Assembly: GCF_002104795.1 (NCBI RefSeq)
Contig: NZ_NCXO01000008.1
Span: 1-64,000 of the forward strand
Reading direction: 5' to 3'
DNA: 64,000 nucleotides
Source of the DNA: Mycolicibacillus koreensis
Lineage (GTDB): Bacteria; Actinomycetota; Actinomycetes; Mycobacteriales; Mycobacteriaceae
Below, in pieces: positions 16,829 to 25,769 of the stretch. The position numbers and the translations under genes were made by a program. Each line of letters starts with the position of its first letter. Position 1 is the stretch's first letter. Under the pieces are notes generated by a model. That model ran no database searches and was not told where the DNA came from. It worked only from the letters and a program-made list of their open reading frames with translations.

Positions 16829-18172
16829 TTAGTCGGCGGGCAGCCTGCTCATCACCTCGGCCGCGAGCCACACGTAGCGCAGGCGGGTCTCCTCATCCAT
16901 CAGCTCGATGCTCATCGGCCCGCCCTCGCTGGCGTGCGCGTCGAACGGAACGGTGATCACCGTCATGCCGTAGGAGTTGGTGATGCTGTTGCGTTCCTTG
17001 GCGATGTCGACGTTGGTCTTGCCCGGCCGGGTCTGTGAGAGAACCACCACCGCGTTAGGCAGCAGTTCCAGGTAAGAGCCGCCGAACGCCTTCAACGTGC
17101 GGATCAGAACGTGAAGCTCGTCGATGCTGTCCTTGGTGGTGGATGCGGCCAGCACCAGCTGATCCACCGCGCCGAGACCGGCGTGGTAGGTCGGGCTGTC
17201 GATGTTGAGCCCGAAATCCAAGACGGTGAGATCGAACTGGTCGCCGATCACGCCCAGCACACGAAGCAGCGAATCGGGGTCGAGGAACTGAGACCCGTCG
17301 CAGGTCGATGCCCCCAGCACGCGCAGTCCCGAACGGTCGGTCTGCAGGTACGTGCTCACCACCGGTGCGCGACGCAGCTCCCCGTCGGGCTCGGCGGCCA
17401 GCGCCATCACCGACTGCGGGGCCTGGTTGTTCACCGCCAGGACTCGATCGCTGATGTTGCCCATCGGGTCGATGGACATGGCCACCACCTTCGCGCCGCG
17501 TTGCTTCGAGGCGATGGTGGCACCCATGTTCAGCGCGATCGAAGTCTTGCCCGACGAGCCTTTGCCCGAGAGCACACCGATCGTCTTAGAGGACCGCAGC
17601 GTGCGCTGAATCTGCGACACGCGGTGGTCGTATTCCTGCTCGTCGCTGCCTTTCGACAAGTTGGTGCGCAGCAGACGGTTCACGGTGGCACGCCACCCCC
17701 GCTGCGCGCCCTCCACGCGTCCACCGATCAGCTCACTGCGGGGTGATCCCGCGGAGTTCTCCTGGTGGTCGTCGAAGTCGGCGGGCGGCCGCTGCCGAGG
17801 CACACGCGGCGGCACAGCCTGCTTCTGCGGTGGAAACTGCGCCCGATGAGGGGCCTGCGGCAGCGGCGGCGGCATCGTGGTCTGCTGCGGCGGCTGAGCG
17901 GCCGCTGGCTGCTGCGGAATCTGCTGCGGCGGCTGAGCGGCCGCTGGCTGCGGCTGCTGTAGGTGACCCGGAATCGGGACGCGCGGCGGGTGGTTTGGCC
18001 CAGCAGGCGACCACTGCGCCGCGGCGGCCGAACGCGCGTCGGTGCCGCTGGAGTCGGCCGGGGGCGCGTCGGACAGCTCCGGGTGGCGCTCCGGCGGCGT
18101 GTCCATCAGGTCCGGCGCAGCGTTGGCGTACTTGGCACGCACATCGTCTGGTCGGCGGTTCTGGTCAGGCAT
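16829..18172 (-). CDS. EspI-like MinD/ParA-type ATPase with proline-rich N-terminus
   Basis: 447 residues. The first ~150 are Pro/Gln/Ala-rich with near repeats (QPPQQIPQQPAAAQPPQQ). The rest is a SIMIBI ATPase: TIGVLSGKGSSGKTSIALN is a deviant Walker A at about 197-212, VVAMSIDPMGNISDRV a Walker A'-like segment, and FDLTVLDFGLNIDS a Walker B region. The architecture matches EspI of mycobacterial ESX-1 loci and its plasmid relatives, which couple nucleotide state to secretion. Here it closes a minus-strand block of type IV-like transfer genes, so it may serve transfer or secretion. A partition role is the alternative, but no ParB was seen. Confidence 0.75.
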   Translation of the reverse strand: MPDQNRRPDDVRAKYANAAPDLMDTPPERHPELSDAPPADSSGTDARSAAAAQWSPAGPNHPPRVPIPGHLQQPQPAAAQPPQQIPQQPAAAQPPQQTTMPPPLPQAPHRAQFPPQKQAVPPRVPRQRPPADFDDHQENSAGSPRSELIGGRVEGAQRGWRATVNRLLRTNLSKGSDEQEYDHRVSQIQRTLRSSKTIGVLSGKGSSGKTSIALNMGATIASKQRGAKVVAMSIDPMGNISDRVLAVNNQAPQSVMALAAEPDGELRRAPVVSTYLQTDRSGLRVLGASTCDGSQFLDPDSLLRVLGVIGDQFDLTVLDFGLNIDSPTYHAGLGAVDQLVLAASTTKDSIDELHVLIRTLKAFGGSYLELLPNAVVVLSQTRPGKTNVDIAKERNSITNSYGMTVITVPFDAHASEGGPMSIELMDEETRLRYVWLAAEVMSRLPAD

Positions 18173-18245
18173 CAGTGAACTCCTGTTCTCCTACGGCAGC
18201 CATGGTGGCAAGTGGGCGAGGACATGACCTCACGCGGCGCGCCCG

Positions 18246-20642
18246 TCACAGCGGGTCTCCGAACTCGGAATCGCGGACACGCACCACGCGCTCATCGGGG
18301 TCGGAGCTAAGCCGCAGCGACAGTCGCGTGTCGCCTGCCGGGGCGACGGCCACGACGGTGCGGCCCATCGCCGCGTTGACCAGCTCCACCTCCTCCTTCT
18401 GCACCAGAAGCTCGTCGGCGGCCAGGAAGTCGCGCATCGGGGCCATGAAGCTCGCGGGGTGGCGGTTGACCCCCGGCGCGATCCCCGACAACGGCAGCTC
18501 CGGACCCACCGATGGGGCTGTCACGTCCTCGCCAGTGGCGGAGGCGGACGCCTCGAAGCGCCACGCCGCACGGTTCCAGCGCTGCTGATCGTTGATCGGC
18601 GCGGCACTCGAACCCGATGCGGCGGGCGATGGTTCGCTGACCTCCACGCCGTCGACCACCACGACCGCCGGTCCGTGCTGCACATCGGAGGCCACGCTGA
18701 TGTGATCGCCGGAGAACCCTGGAAGCGGTGAAGCCACAGCGATTGCCGACGGCGGCGGGACATGGGTGCTGAACGTGGCACCGACAGCCTGGGCTGCCGC
18801 ACCCAGGTCCGCATCGGCGTAGACGTTTCCGCCCGCGGTGGATACCGCCACTGCAGTGTGCTCCAGCGACCGCGCCGGGGAACCGGCGAGAACCCCACTG
18901 TCACCGGGCGGTGACTGCGGCGGCGTCGGTGACGGCTGCTCGACCGGTGACGGGCCGGTCGGGTCAGACGGTGGGGGAGTCTCGCCCTGTGGGCTCGCGG
19001 AGAGTTGCTTCTGGCGATCCGGATACACCTCGTCGTCGTAGGTGACGTCGACCACCTCGGCGTCGATCACGCCATCGTCGACCGGATCAGGGACATAGCT
19101 GTTGTGGGTGAAGTATCCGTACACGTCGCCGATGCGGGTCACCGCCGACCAGCGGGCGATGTTCTGAATCGCGGACTGCCAGATGCGGTTGGAGTGGGCC
19201 TCCTGCGCAGCGGTGGACTGCGTCGCTGCCGAGACGGCGTCGGTCGGCACGGCGATCGCGGAGCTGCGCTGCTGCGCCACCGATTCCGCCGACGCGGACA
19301 GCTCCTTCACCGCGGTCGCGTCATCGGCGGCGATGACCTCGTTCATCGCGGCGTCCTCTGCAACAGAGCCTGAACCCTTGAGCTTCGCGTCACCTTGTGG
19401 CCCTCCTCCGCGTGATCCGGCGCTGTCCTTCTTCTCGTCGCGCAGCCAGTTGCTCTTGAAGAACTTGAAGTCGATTTCGCCGAGGTTCTTCGGTTTGAGG
19501 CCCAGCGTCGCTTCCAGCGTCTCGTTCACGTCGGCCTTCAAGACGCGGATCAGCGCGCTATTTTTGGACGACACCTTCAACAGCACCCATGTCGACGCAG
19601 CGAAGCCGATGCCGAGGGTCACCATCATCAGGAACGCGGAGTCGGCGACGGTGACCGTGCTCAGAATCCGCATCGCGAGTCCCGAGCACAGCGACGGCAG
19701 CGCCACCGCCACGGCGGTGATGATCACGGTGATCAGCATGTGGGCCGCGCCGCGGGCGAAGCATTCGGAGACTTTGTCGAATCCGCGGCGGTGATGGACC
19801 TTGATCGCCCCCACCCAGGCACTCGCCAGGAGCGCCGCCACCGACGTCGACAGGTGGATGATGAACTTCCATCCCGCCAGCGCTGAGAACACCAGCATCG
19901 GAATCGCGGGAAAAACCCACATGATGATCGCCGTGATGACCGTCAGAGGCGTGGCCTCGTTCTGGCCCTCCACGAAACAGTTGCTGTTGACGCTCAACTC
20001 CTGATTGGACGCCATGGCGTCCGACCACTGCTGGCTGCAGTCGGCGGAGAACTCGTGGCCGTAGTTGAGCACGATCGCCGGGGTGCGCACCGACTGGTTG
20101 ACCAGCGCCTGCCCGGTCTCGACGGCGGTGCTGTTTCCGCTTCCGGTCAACTTCGCGGCAAAGTCGGTGGCCAGCCCGCTCGTGGTGTTGAGCACCCAGT
20201 GGATCACCTCGAACGGGTTCGACGCGAGAACCGCCACCAGAACCACCATGGCGACCGCCACGCCGATGCGGTTGAGTGACTCACTGTTGAGGATGCCGCC
20301 CTTGGTCGACGACACTTTCTTGCCGACCATCGAGGCCACGACGATCGCCAAACCCACCAGGGCGATCGCTTTCGGGGGAATCACCGCGTAGAACGGGGCG
20401 GTGATCTGCTCGTAGATGTCCGACAGCGGCTGCAGCCACGACCCTGACGACAACACCAGCCCCAGCAGCGCGTTGGCCGGGATCGCGATCACCATGTACA
20501 CCACGAACGCGAACTCCGTGAGCATCCCGCACACCCACGACAACTGGTGGGATGCCACGCTGCCCAGATAGTGCAGCCGGTACTTCGCCGCCGACACCCC
20601 GTCGGAATCAGTCGCGGAGAACAGGTCGAGGAAGGAGGCCAT
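18246..20642 (-). CDS. Large polytopic membrane protein, VirB6/TrbL-like
   Basis: 798 residues starting MASFLDLFSATDSD. Its ATG overlaps the stop of the VirB4-like gene (ATGA). At least seven hydrophobic segments lie in residues 1-400 (FAFVVYMVIAIPANALLGLVL, AIALVGLAIVVAS, VAVAMVVLVAVLA and others). A long soluble tail rich in Ala, Ser and Pro follows. A polytopic inner-membrane protein with a soluble tail next to a VirB4 ATPase is the usual profile of VirB6/TrbL channel proteins in Gram-positive transfer systems. The assignment rests on topology and neighbours rather than on sequence motifs. Confidence 0.7.
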   Translation of the reverse strand: MASFLDLFSATDSDGVSAAKYRLHYLGSVASHQLSWVCGMLTEFAFVVYMVIAIPANALLGLVLSSGSWLQPLSDIYEQITAPFYAVIPPKAIALVGLAIVVASMVGKKVSSTKGGILNSESLNRIGVAVAMVVLVAVLASNPFEVIHWVLNTTSGLATDFAAKLTGSGNSTAVETGQALVNQSVRTPAIVLNYGHEFSADCSQQWSDAMASNQELSVNSNCFVEGQNEATPLTVITAIIMWVFPAIPMLVFSALAGWKFIIHLSTSVAALLASAWVGAIKVHHRRGFDKVSECFARGAAHMLITVIITAVAVALPSLCSGLAMRILSTVTVADSAFLMMVTLGIGFAASTWVLLKVSSKNSALIRVLKADVNETLEATLGLKPKNLGEIDFKFFKSNWLRDEKKDSAGSRGGGPQGDAKLKGSGSVAEDAAMNEVIAADDATAVKELSASAESVAQQRSSAIAVPTDAVSAATQSTAAQEAHSNRIWQSAIQNIARWSAVTRIGDVYGYFTHNSYVPDPVDDGVIDAEVVDVTYDDEVYPDRQKQLSASPQGETPPPSDPTGPSPVEQPSPTPPQSPPGDSGVLAGSPARSLEHTAVAVSTAGGNVYADADLGAAAQAVGATFSTHVPPPSAIAVASPLPGFSGDHISVASDVQHGPAVVVVDGVEVSEPSPAASGSSAAPINDQQRWNRAAWRFEASASATGEDVTAPSVGPELPLSGIAPGVNRHPASFMAPMRDFLAADELLVQKEEVELVNAAMGRTVVAVAPAGDTRLSLRLSSDPDERVVRVRDSEFGDPL

Positions 20643-23338
20643 CAGGCGGCCCCCTGGCCGTCGCGGGCGTGGCGACCCGGCGGAGCGGCAGCGAGGTCGG
20701 ACTCGCGCACCATCTTCGAGCTGGTGGTGTCGGCGAAGCGCGCCAAGTCGGTCGACAGGATCGGCAAGAACTGCACACGGACGATGTTGTTGTTGCCGTC
20801 GTTCCACCAGCCCTCGCCGTAGCGCCCGGCCCGAGTCATGTTGTTGTTGTCCGGGTCTGGCGGGCTGGTCTGGGTGACCATCATGTCCACCAGTGAGTCC
20901 AGCACCGGCATCCCGGCGTGCTTGATTGCCGCGCGTGCGTTGTCGGACACCTTCTGCCCCAGCGCCGCCTTCTTCTCGATCATGGCGTAGTTGTGATCGA
21001 AGTCGTCGGCGTGCTGGCTACCGAACACACCCAGGTTCTGGTCCTTGCGCGCGGTGCGGTCGGGGTCGCGAACCAGCAGCTCGACCACGTCCTCATTGCC
21101 CTTGAGGAAGCTGATCTCGTCACCGAAGAACACGCACGTGCCGCGAATCTTGGCGAAGCGGAACGCCGTCATGCGCGCGATCGAGCCGTACACCGACGCA
21201 GCCCACTTGTTGAGGTCCGAGGCGTTCTCTCGGTTCACGCCGCGATACACCGGCAGCTGGTGGGTGCGGAACACCGTCGCATACGGCATCGCCCCGGACT
21301 CCGTTCGCGCCGCCAGGTCGGCCAGGTTGTCGAACGGGGGCAGGCCGGGGTCGTTGTGGCTGCGCGGCTCGGGGTCGATGAACGCGCGGGAGTAGGGCAG
21401 CGCCGCCCAGTGCTCCAGTGCGCGGCGGATCACCTTCGCCTCGCGCTCGCCCTGACCGGCCAGCCACTGGATCAGCCGACGGGTGCTGGTGATGCCGCGG
21501 GGCTCACGAAACGACGGGCGCAGAATCTTGGCCAGGTACCCGGCCTCGTCGGACTGGGTTCCCAGCTCCATCAGCGGCAGGTAATGGGCCATGAACGCGA
21601 CCTCGGCGTCCGGCGACGGCAGACATTTGAGGAAGTCCATCGACACGAGACCGGCCGGGGTCTCCCCGGTGGCGGCGTTGACCACCTGCGTGCGCGCCAG
21701 CTGTCGGCTGAACACCGCCCACTCCCCGTGCTTGGAGTGATCCACCGCCGTCGCGTAGCGGTTGAGCGCGGTCACGTACATGAAGATGAGCTTCATCAGG
21801 TTCGACTTGCCCCGCCCCTGCGCGCCGGTGATCGCGATGGAGGCGTTACCGCGGTCGGTGGCATTGAGCAGGTCGAGCAGGATGATCTGGCCCAGGGTGT
21901 TCTCGCGGTTCACCGCGATGGGCATCCCGATCTCATCACCGGCGAAGCTGCGCCGGACCGGCATGGCACCGGAGAACCACCGCGTGGTGGTGGTCTGCAG
22001 TAGATCGCTGCCCAGGCGGGTGCGCACCGATCCCGGCATCGTCATCGTCCACAGTTCCTTCTGGCCGCCCACGGGTGTGAGCGTTGTGTATCCCTTGCTG
22101 CGGAACTTCTGCGTGATCGCGGTGACTCGCGTGTTGAGGTCGTCGAGGTTGTTGTGGCCGAACGCGAAGATGGCCGCCACTTGCATACCCACGGGGCCGG
22201 GCTCATCGCGGATGGCGCGGTGGAAGCGGCGAAGCTCCGCGCGCCGTGAGTCGTAGTCGTCGGCCTCGAACTCGTCCTCGGCGTTGGCCTGGCCTTCGGA
22301 GACGAGTTCGCGTTCGGTCTTGGAGACTGCCGCCGTCGCGATGAGGCTCTGGTCGAACCGCAGTCGCAGTGCAAAGTCGGCGTCCATGTCGATGGCCTTG
22401 TCGACCACATAGGTGAAGTCGGAGACCTCGGTGGTGTAGTTCGACGGGTAGCGGGCGATCGCGACCATCGACTGGTAGGTGGTCGGCCCGTCGGGGAACG
22501 ACGCGCTGCGGCGGCCGGGGTGCGAGATCGACATGATCTTGCCGTTCTTCAACGTGCGGAACCGGCGGGTCAGCGTCGTGCGCCGTTTCGGATCAGCGAT
22601 GTTCTTCGCGTAGTCGCGACCGGCGTCGAGGTCTTTGACGAACGTGCTGTATAGCGAGGTGGCCTCCGCAGCCTCGTCGAACATCACCTCGGGGTAGGCG
22701 CGTTCACTCGGCACCACGGAGGGGTTCGGCTGAGGCGGCGGAAGCATCGGCACCGACATCTTGGACAGGCCCAAGGTGGTGGAGCGGTCGAAAATCCAGT
22801 CCACCATCTCCGGGGTGGTGCGCACCGGCCGGAACTCCGGCGGGATCGACTTGAAGCAGTTCTTCTCGAAGTCGCCGAGATCGGTCCAGTTGAGCCCCTC
22901 GTGCGGGTCGGTCTCGATGACTGAGGACGCGATCCGGTCGGCCATCGTCCGCCGTGACGGCTGGCTGATCGACACCCAGTACACGCGATCGAACTCGATG
23001 AACTCACCACTGACCATCCGCTCGTAGAAGTCGTTGATCAGCTTGCCGAGATACCGGTACTTCTCCACGCCCCAGTCCGGAACTCCGCGGGTCATGCGCG
23101 TGAAGGTCTGCATGGGGTCGACGCGCACCTTGGCGCTTCGCACCAAGATGTCGTCGGTGGGAATATGCGATAGCGCGTTGAGCAAAAGCTGGTGCGAGTC
23201 CTGCGCGGCGATCGCTGTTTCGGGGCGGTAGCTGTTGACGTTGATTCCAACCAGCAGGTAGTTGCACCACACGCTGCCGTCGTCGGAGAAGATGATGTTG
23301 CCGCGCCGTTTACTCAACGGCGGAACGTACTTGCCCAT
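20642..23338 (-). CDS. VirB4/TraC-like conjugation ATPase
   Basis: 898 residues starting MGKYVPPLSKRRGNIIFSDDGSVWCNYLL. The N-terminal half is the VirB4-specific region. Walker A is IAITGAQGRGKSNLMKL at about 504, and Walker B is TCVFFGDEISFLKG at about 736. VirB4 ATPases power pilus and channel assembly in type IV secretion. It is flanked by a two-helix PrgI/VirB3-like protein upstream and the VirB6-like protein downstream, the usual gene order. The length is typical of the family. Substrate and relaxase partner are not in the window. Confidence 0.85.
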   Translation of the reverse strand: MGKYVPPLSKRRGNIIFSDDGSVWCNYLLVGINVNSYRPETAIAAQDSHQLLLNALSHIPTDDILVRSAKVRVDPMQTFTRMTRGVPDWGVEKYRYLGKLINDFYERMVSGEFIEFDRVYWVSISQPSRRTMADRIASSVIETDPHEGLNWTDLGDFEKNCFKSIPPEFRPVRTTPEMVDWIFDRSTTLGLSKMSVPMLPPPQPNPSVVPSERAYPEVMFDEAAEATSLYSTFVKDLDAGRDYAKNIADPKRRTTLTRRFRTLKNGKIMSISHPGRRSASFPDGPTTYQSMVAIARYPSNYTTEVSDFTYVVDKAIDMDADFALRLRFDQSLIATAAVSKTERELVSEGQANAEDEFEADDYDSRRAELRRFHRAIRDEPGPVGMQVAAIFAFGHNNLDDLNTRVTAITQKFRSKGYTTLTPVGGQKELWTMTMPGSVRTRLGSDLLQTTTTRWFSGAMPVRRSFAGDEIGMPIAVNRENTLGQIILLDLLNATDRGNASIAITGAQGRGKSNLMKLIFMYVTALNRYATAVDHSKHGEWAVFSRQLARTQVVNAATGETPAGLVSMDFLKCLPSPDAEVAFMAHYLPLMELGTQSDEAGYLAKILRPSFREPRGITSTRRLIQWLAGQGEREAKVIRRALEHWAALPYSRAFIDPEPRSHNDPGLPPFDNLADLAARTESGAMPYATVFRTHQLPVYRGVNRENASDLNKWAASVYGSIARMTAFRFAKIRGTCVFFGDEISFLKGNEDVVELLVRDPDRTARKDQNLGVFGSQHADDFDHNYAMIEKKAALGQKVSDNARAAIKHAGMPVLDSLVDMMVTQTSPPDPDNNNMTRAGRYGEGWWNDGNNNIVRVQFLPILSTDLARFADTTSSKMVRESDLAAAPPGRHARDGQGAA

Positions 23339-23357
23339 GATCAGCGGCCCCTCTCGG

Positions 23358-23672
23358 TCAGTTCTCGAACGCGTCGTAGTTGGCGGTGTGCCGGTGACGC
23401 ATGGCGCGCCAGAGCAGACCGAAGGCGGTGATGTCGGACATGGTTTCGTCCGGGTCCAGCCGTGACAGCAGCATCGACACCATCACCACGGTGATGAAGC
23501 CGGTCCCGAACACGATCGCCGCCAGCCACGGGGACTGGGACAGCACCAGTGCCAGCCCCGCTCCCATGGTCAGCAGCATCGCGACTTGGGACACGCCGCC
23601 GAGCCGGACACCGGCCACCTTCCAGATGATCGGCACCTTCGACACTCGGTTGAAGACACGGAACGGCCTCAT
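23358..23672 (-). CDS. PrgI/VirB3-like small membrane protein
   Basis: 104 residues starting MRPFRVFNRVSKVPIIWKVAGVRLGG. Two adjacent hydrophobic helices (VAMLLTMGAGLALVLS and WLAAIVFGTGFITVVMVSMLL) lie between basic and acidic ends. It lies 19 bases upstream of the VirB4-like gene. This profile fits the PrgI/TcpE/VirB3 group that anchors the ATPase to the membrane. Confidence 0.72.
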   Translation of the reverse strand: MRPFRVFNRVSKVPIIWKVAGVRLGGVSQVAMLLTMGAGLALVLSQSPWLAAIVFGTGFITVVMVSMLLSRLDPDETMSDITAFGLLWRAMRHRHTANYDAFEN

Positions 23673-23737
23673 CGCTCACGCCCTGAATTTGCTGTCACGT
23701 CCTCAGCCCATGGAGCATTCGTACGCTGCGTCACGGC

Positions 23738-24007
23738 TCACCCGAGTCCAGGGATGATGTCGGTTCCGCGGTTGGCGATGAGAAGAATCCCGCCCAGGAA
23801 CGCCTCAATGGCGAGAATGCTGATCGCGTGGTCGCGCAGGACCGCCGTTCCGTTCGCGCCCTTCTTGTCGTTCCACTCCTTGAACGCGTGCCACCCACCC
23901 ACGATGACAACGAGGACCATCAGGCCAGACAGCGCGTAGTTGGCCAGCGTGGTCAGGATTCCGTCGTCGGTGGGGTCTTGCAGTCCGGCCATGTAGATGA
24001 CGTTCAC
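23738..24007 (-). CDS. Pilin-like (VirB2-type) small membrane protein
   Basis: 89 residues from a GTG at 24007, placed after GGAGGTAAAC; a Met five codons in is an alternative. Two hydrophobic segments (YALSGLMVLVVIVGGWHAF and ILAIEAFLGGILLIA) are separated by a short basic loop (KEWNDKKGANGT), the VirB2-like layout. It is the first gene of the minus-strand transfer block. The 12-bp tandem repeats lie just upstream of it. Confidence 0.68.
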   Translation of the reverse strand: MNVIYMAGLQDPTDDGILTTLANYALSGLMVLVVIVGGWHAFKEWNDKKGANGTAVLRDHAISILAIEAFLGGILLIANRGTDIIPGLG

Positions 24008-24173
24008 GTTTACCTCCGTGATCGAGCCTCCCTGCGCGGGGGAGGGGTGTTTTCGCCGATACACACCTTCACTGACGAAAGCGCTGATCAACGACCGAGG
24101 CGCGCCTGGGTACATGCACGGAAAAGGCCACATGGGCTGGGATTGCGCCATGGTCGGCCGACTGCGCCGAAAC

Positions 24174-24252
24174 GATACAACGCATGGTACAAACGACGGT
24201 ACAAGTGGCAATACAAGGTGCAATACAACTGCCAATACAAAGAATCACACAA
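24174..24252. repeat. 12-bp tandem repeats, RRTACAA core, upstream of the transfer operon
   Basis: RRTACAA starts at 24174, 24186, 24198, 24210, 24222 and 24234, exactly 12 bp apart, and a seventh copy at 24246 keeps only CACAA. The bases between copies vary. The array fills the gap between the divergent pilin-like gene and the gene at 24313, and is AT-rich for this genome. It may be an operator array, an origin-type iteron set, or part of oriT. Confidence 0.75.
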
Positions 24253-24312
24253 CGAGCGGCACAGACGCGCCCCGTTCCCTGACCTGCCGTTTCCAGGGAT
24301 AGCGTGCCCACC

Positions 24313-25098
24313 ATGAACCAGGACACCGGCATCACCGTCTATGCCTTCATCCGACCCGGCACACCATCGTCGGCGGGACCGGCCGTGGTGACCCAGATCG
24401 TCGACCTCTACCGGTTCGGGGCCATCGGTCCCGGCTCGAAAGTCTGGTGCAACCTCGACATCCCGAATGCGCTGTGGGTGCTGTCCGACCGGTCCTCGTT
24501 CCTGCGCATCGTCGATGTCCCCACGGCTGGGTGGGTGCGGCTGACGAAGAACTCCGTCGCGTGGGGCCGGGTGGCAATCGAGACGTCGCGCAACCCGAGT
24601 CACTGCTTCCACACCAACGACATGCCGATGGCGTTGCAACCCAACGACACGGTGACGGTGGCGTTCCGCAACACGGACCCGAAGAAGATGCGGTCACAGT
24701 TCGGGGGAGCGAACCACGCGATGCGCGACTACGTCGCCGAACACGGTTCGATGCGTGCGATCGACCTCAAGATGGGAACGGATCAGACCAAACAGCTTCG
24801 CGCGGTGCCTACGGAATTCGACATCAACCACGCCGGTATCCGCGGCCTCGATCTGATGGCGGCGACCACAGGACCGGCCATGCACCGCATCATCCGCAAC
24901 AACATCGAAGCGTTCACCACGACGATCCTCACCGACGAGTTCCGCGACATCCAGGCCGCGCAAAAACGTATCTCCGAGATCACTGAGATGATCACCGACC
25001 CAATCGTGGATCGCATCTCGAAGTTGCCTGACGTCGGACCGTTCGACGACGATGATGAAGATGAGAACGAAGCTGCTGCCGCGATCCAGGCGAGTTGA
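24313..25098 (+). CDS. Hypothetical protein of the transfer region
   Basis: 261 residues from the ATG at 24313; a GTG three codons earlier is possible. The first ~130 residues look beta-rich (GITVYAFIRPG, VWCNLDIPNALWVLSD, GWVRLTKNSVAWGRVAIE). The rest is helical and ends in a very acidic stretch (DDDDEDENE). There are no membrane segments. It diverges from the transfer operon across the 12-bp repeats, so it could be the protein that binds them; that is inference from position only. Confidence 0.6.
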   Translation: MNQDTGITVYAFIRPGTPSSAGPAVVTQIVDLYRFGAIGPGSKVWCNLDIPNALWVLSDRSSFLRIVDVPTAGWVRLTKNSVAWGRVAIETSRNPSHCFHTNDMPMALQPNDTVTVAFRNTDPKKMRSQFGGANHAMRDYVAEHGSMRAIDLKMGTDQTKQLRAVPTEFDINHAGIRGLDLMAATTGPAMHRIIRNNIEAFTTTILTDEFRDIQAAQKRISEITEMITDPIVDRISKLPDVGPFDDDDEDENEAAAAIQAS

Positions 25099-25137
25099 GT
25101 CGTTCCTGTGTTTGCGCCCCAAAGTAGCGGTGCACTA

Positions 25138-25154
25138 GTCTCCATTTAAGAGAC
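25138..25154 (+). promoter_or_regulatory. GTCTC-N7-GAGAC operator, copy 2
   Basis: Perfect arms around CATTTAA, 49 bases upstream of the small membrane protein gene at 25204. ATTTAAGA over the centre could be the -10 region. Confidence 0.72.
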
Positions 25155-25203
25155 GAACTGCAAGGTGTGTGGAGCAGCCGCACGGCACAGGATCGGAGAA
25201 ACC

Positions 25204-25434
25204 ATGTCCGCCTTCAAGTTGCTGGCTGTGCTGATCTGCATCCCCACCTTGGGCGTCACCACGGCCGAAATGGCCTTTCTGCTCGCCGACTGGGCTGGCA
25301 ACGGCGGCGACGCCACCACCCTGATATATGGGCTATTTCCGTGCCTCGTGTTGGCGGCCCTCGCGTGCTGGGGGCTGGACTGGACGACTAAGCGGAAGGA
25401 CGACCCGCACTCCTACAGCCGACGCACCGACTGA
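25204..25434 (+). CDS. Small membrane protein under operator copy 2
   Basis: 76 residues starting MSAFKLLAVLICIPTLG, with ATCGGAGA upstream. Two hydrophobic segments (LLAVLICIPTLGVTTAEMAFLLA and LIYGLFPCLVLAALACW) end in a basic tail. It overlaps the convergent gene at 25413 by 22 bases. Like the membrane proteins at 54108 and 56682 it follows a GTCTC-N7-GAGAC site, suggesting shared control. Confidence 0.65.
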   Translation: MSAFKLLAVLICIPTLGVTTAEMAFLLADWAGNGGDATTLIYGLFPCLVLAALACWGLDWTTKRKDDPHSYSRRTD

Positions 25435-25730
25435 GGCACGTCGACGATCCCGCTCGGCTCACGTCCCAGCGCCTGGCTGACGGTCAGGGTGTACCAGTCG
25501 AAGTCCATGATGATCTGGTCGCCCTCGGCGTTGATCAGCGTGACGCGGCCGCGTTCCGGGCTTCCCGACAGTGTCAGCTCACCGCCGAACGTACCCATCT
25601 GCCGACTCACGGCAGTGGCGACGCGAGCGCGATAGGTGTCGGCCCAGTCGGACACCTCGATGCGCGCCCACTCGCCGGTCAAGATGTCACGCAGATAGAC
25701 GTAACAGCGTTCGATGTCCACGCCTTTCAC
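25413..25730 (-). CDS. Hypothetical protein
   Basis: 105 residues starting MKGVDIERCYVYLRDILTGEWARIEVSDWADTYRARV. Predicted mixed alpha/beta and soluble. It ends inside the convergent small membrane protein gene, and on its own strand lies 39 bases downstream of the TcpC-like gene, so the two may form an operon. Confidence 0.55.
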   Translation of the reverse strand: MKGVDIERCYVYLRDILTGEWARIEVSDWADTYRARVATAVSRQMGTFGGELTLSGSPERGRVTLINAEGDQIIMDFDWYTLTVSQALGREPSGIVDVPQSVRRL

Positions 25731-25769
25731 GGCTGACTCGTCTCACCGCCGCGGCGGTACGCAGCACCA

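Noticed and set aside
16829..18172. ParA partition protein
   Set aside because: The proline-rich N-terminus, deviant P-loop, lack of a ParB gene and placement at the end of the transfer block favour an EspI-like protein.
23828..24316. An open frame with tetrapeptide repeats of the YKxQ type
   Set aside because: The repeats come from the 12-bp DNA repeat, which gives a four-residue repeat in every frame. The rest of the frame is antisense to the pilin-like gene and has no coding character.
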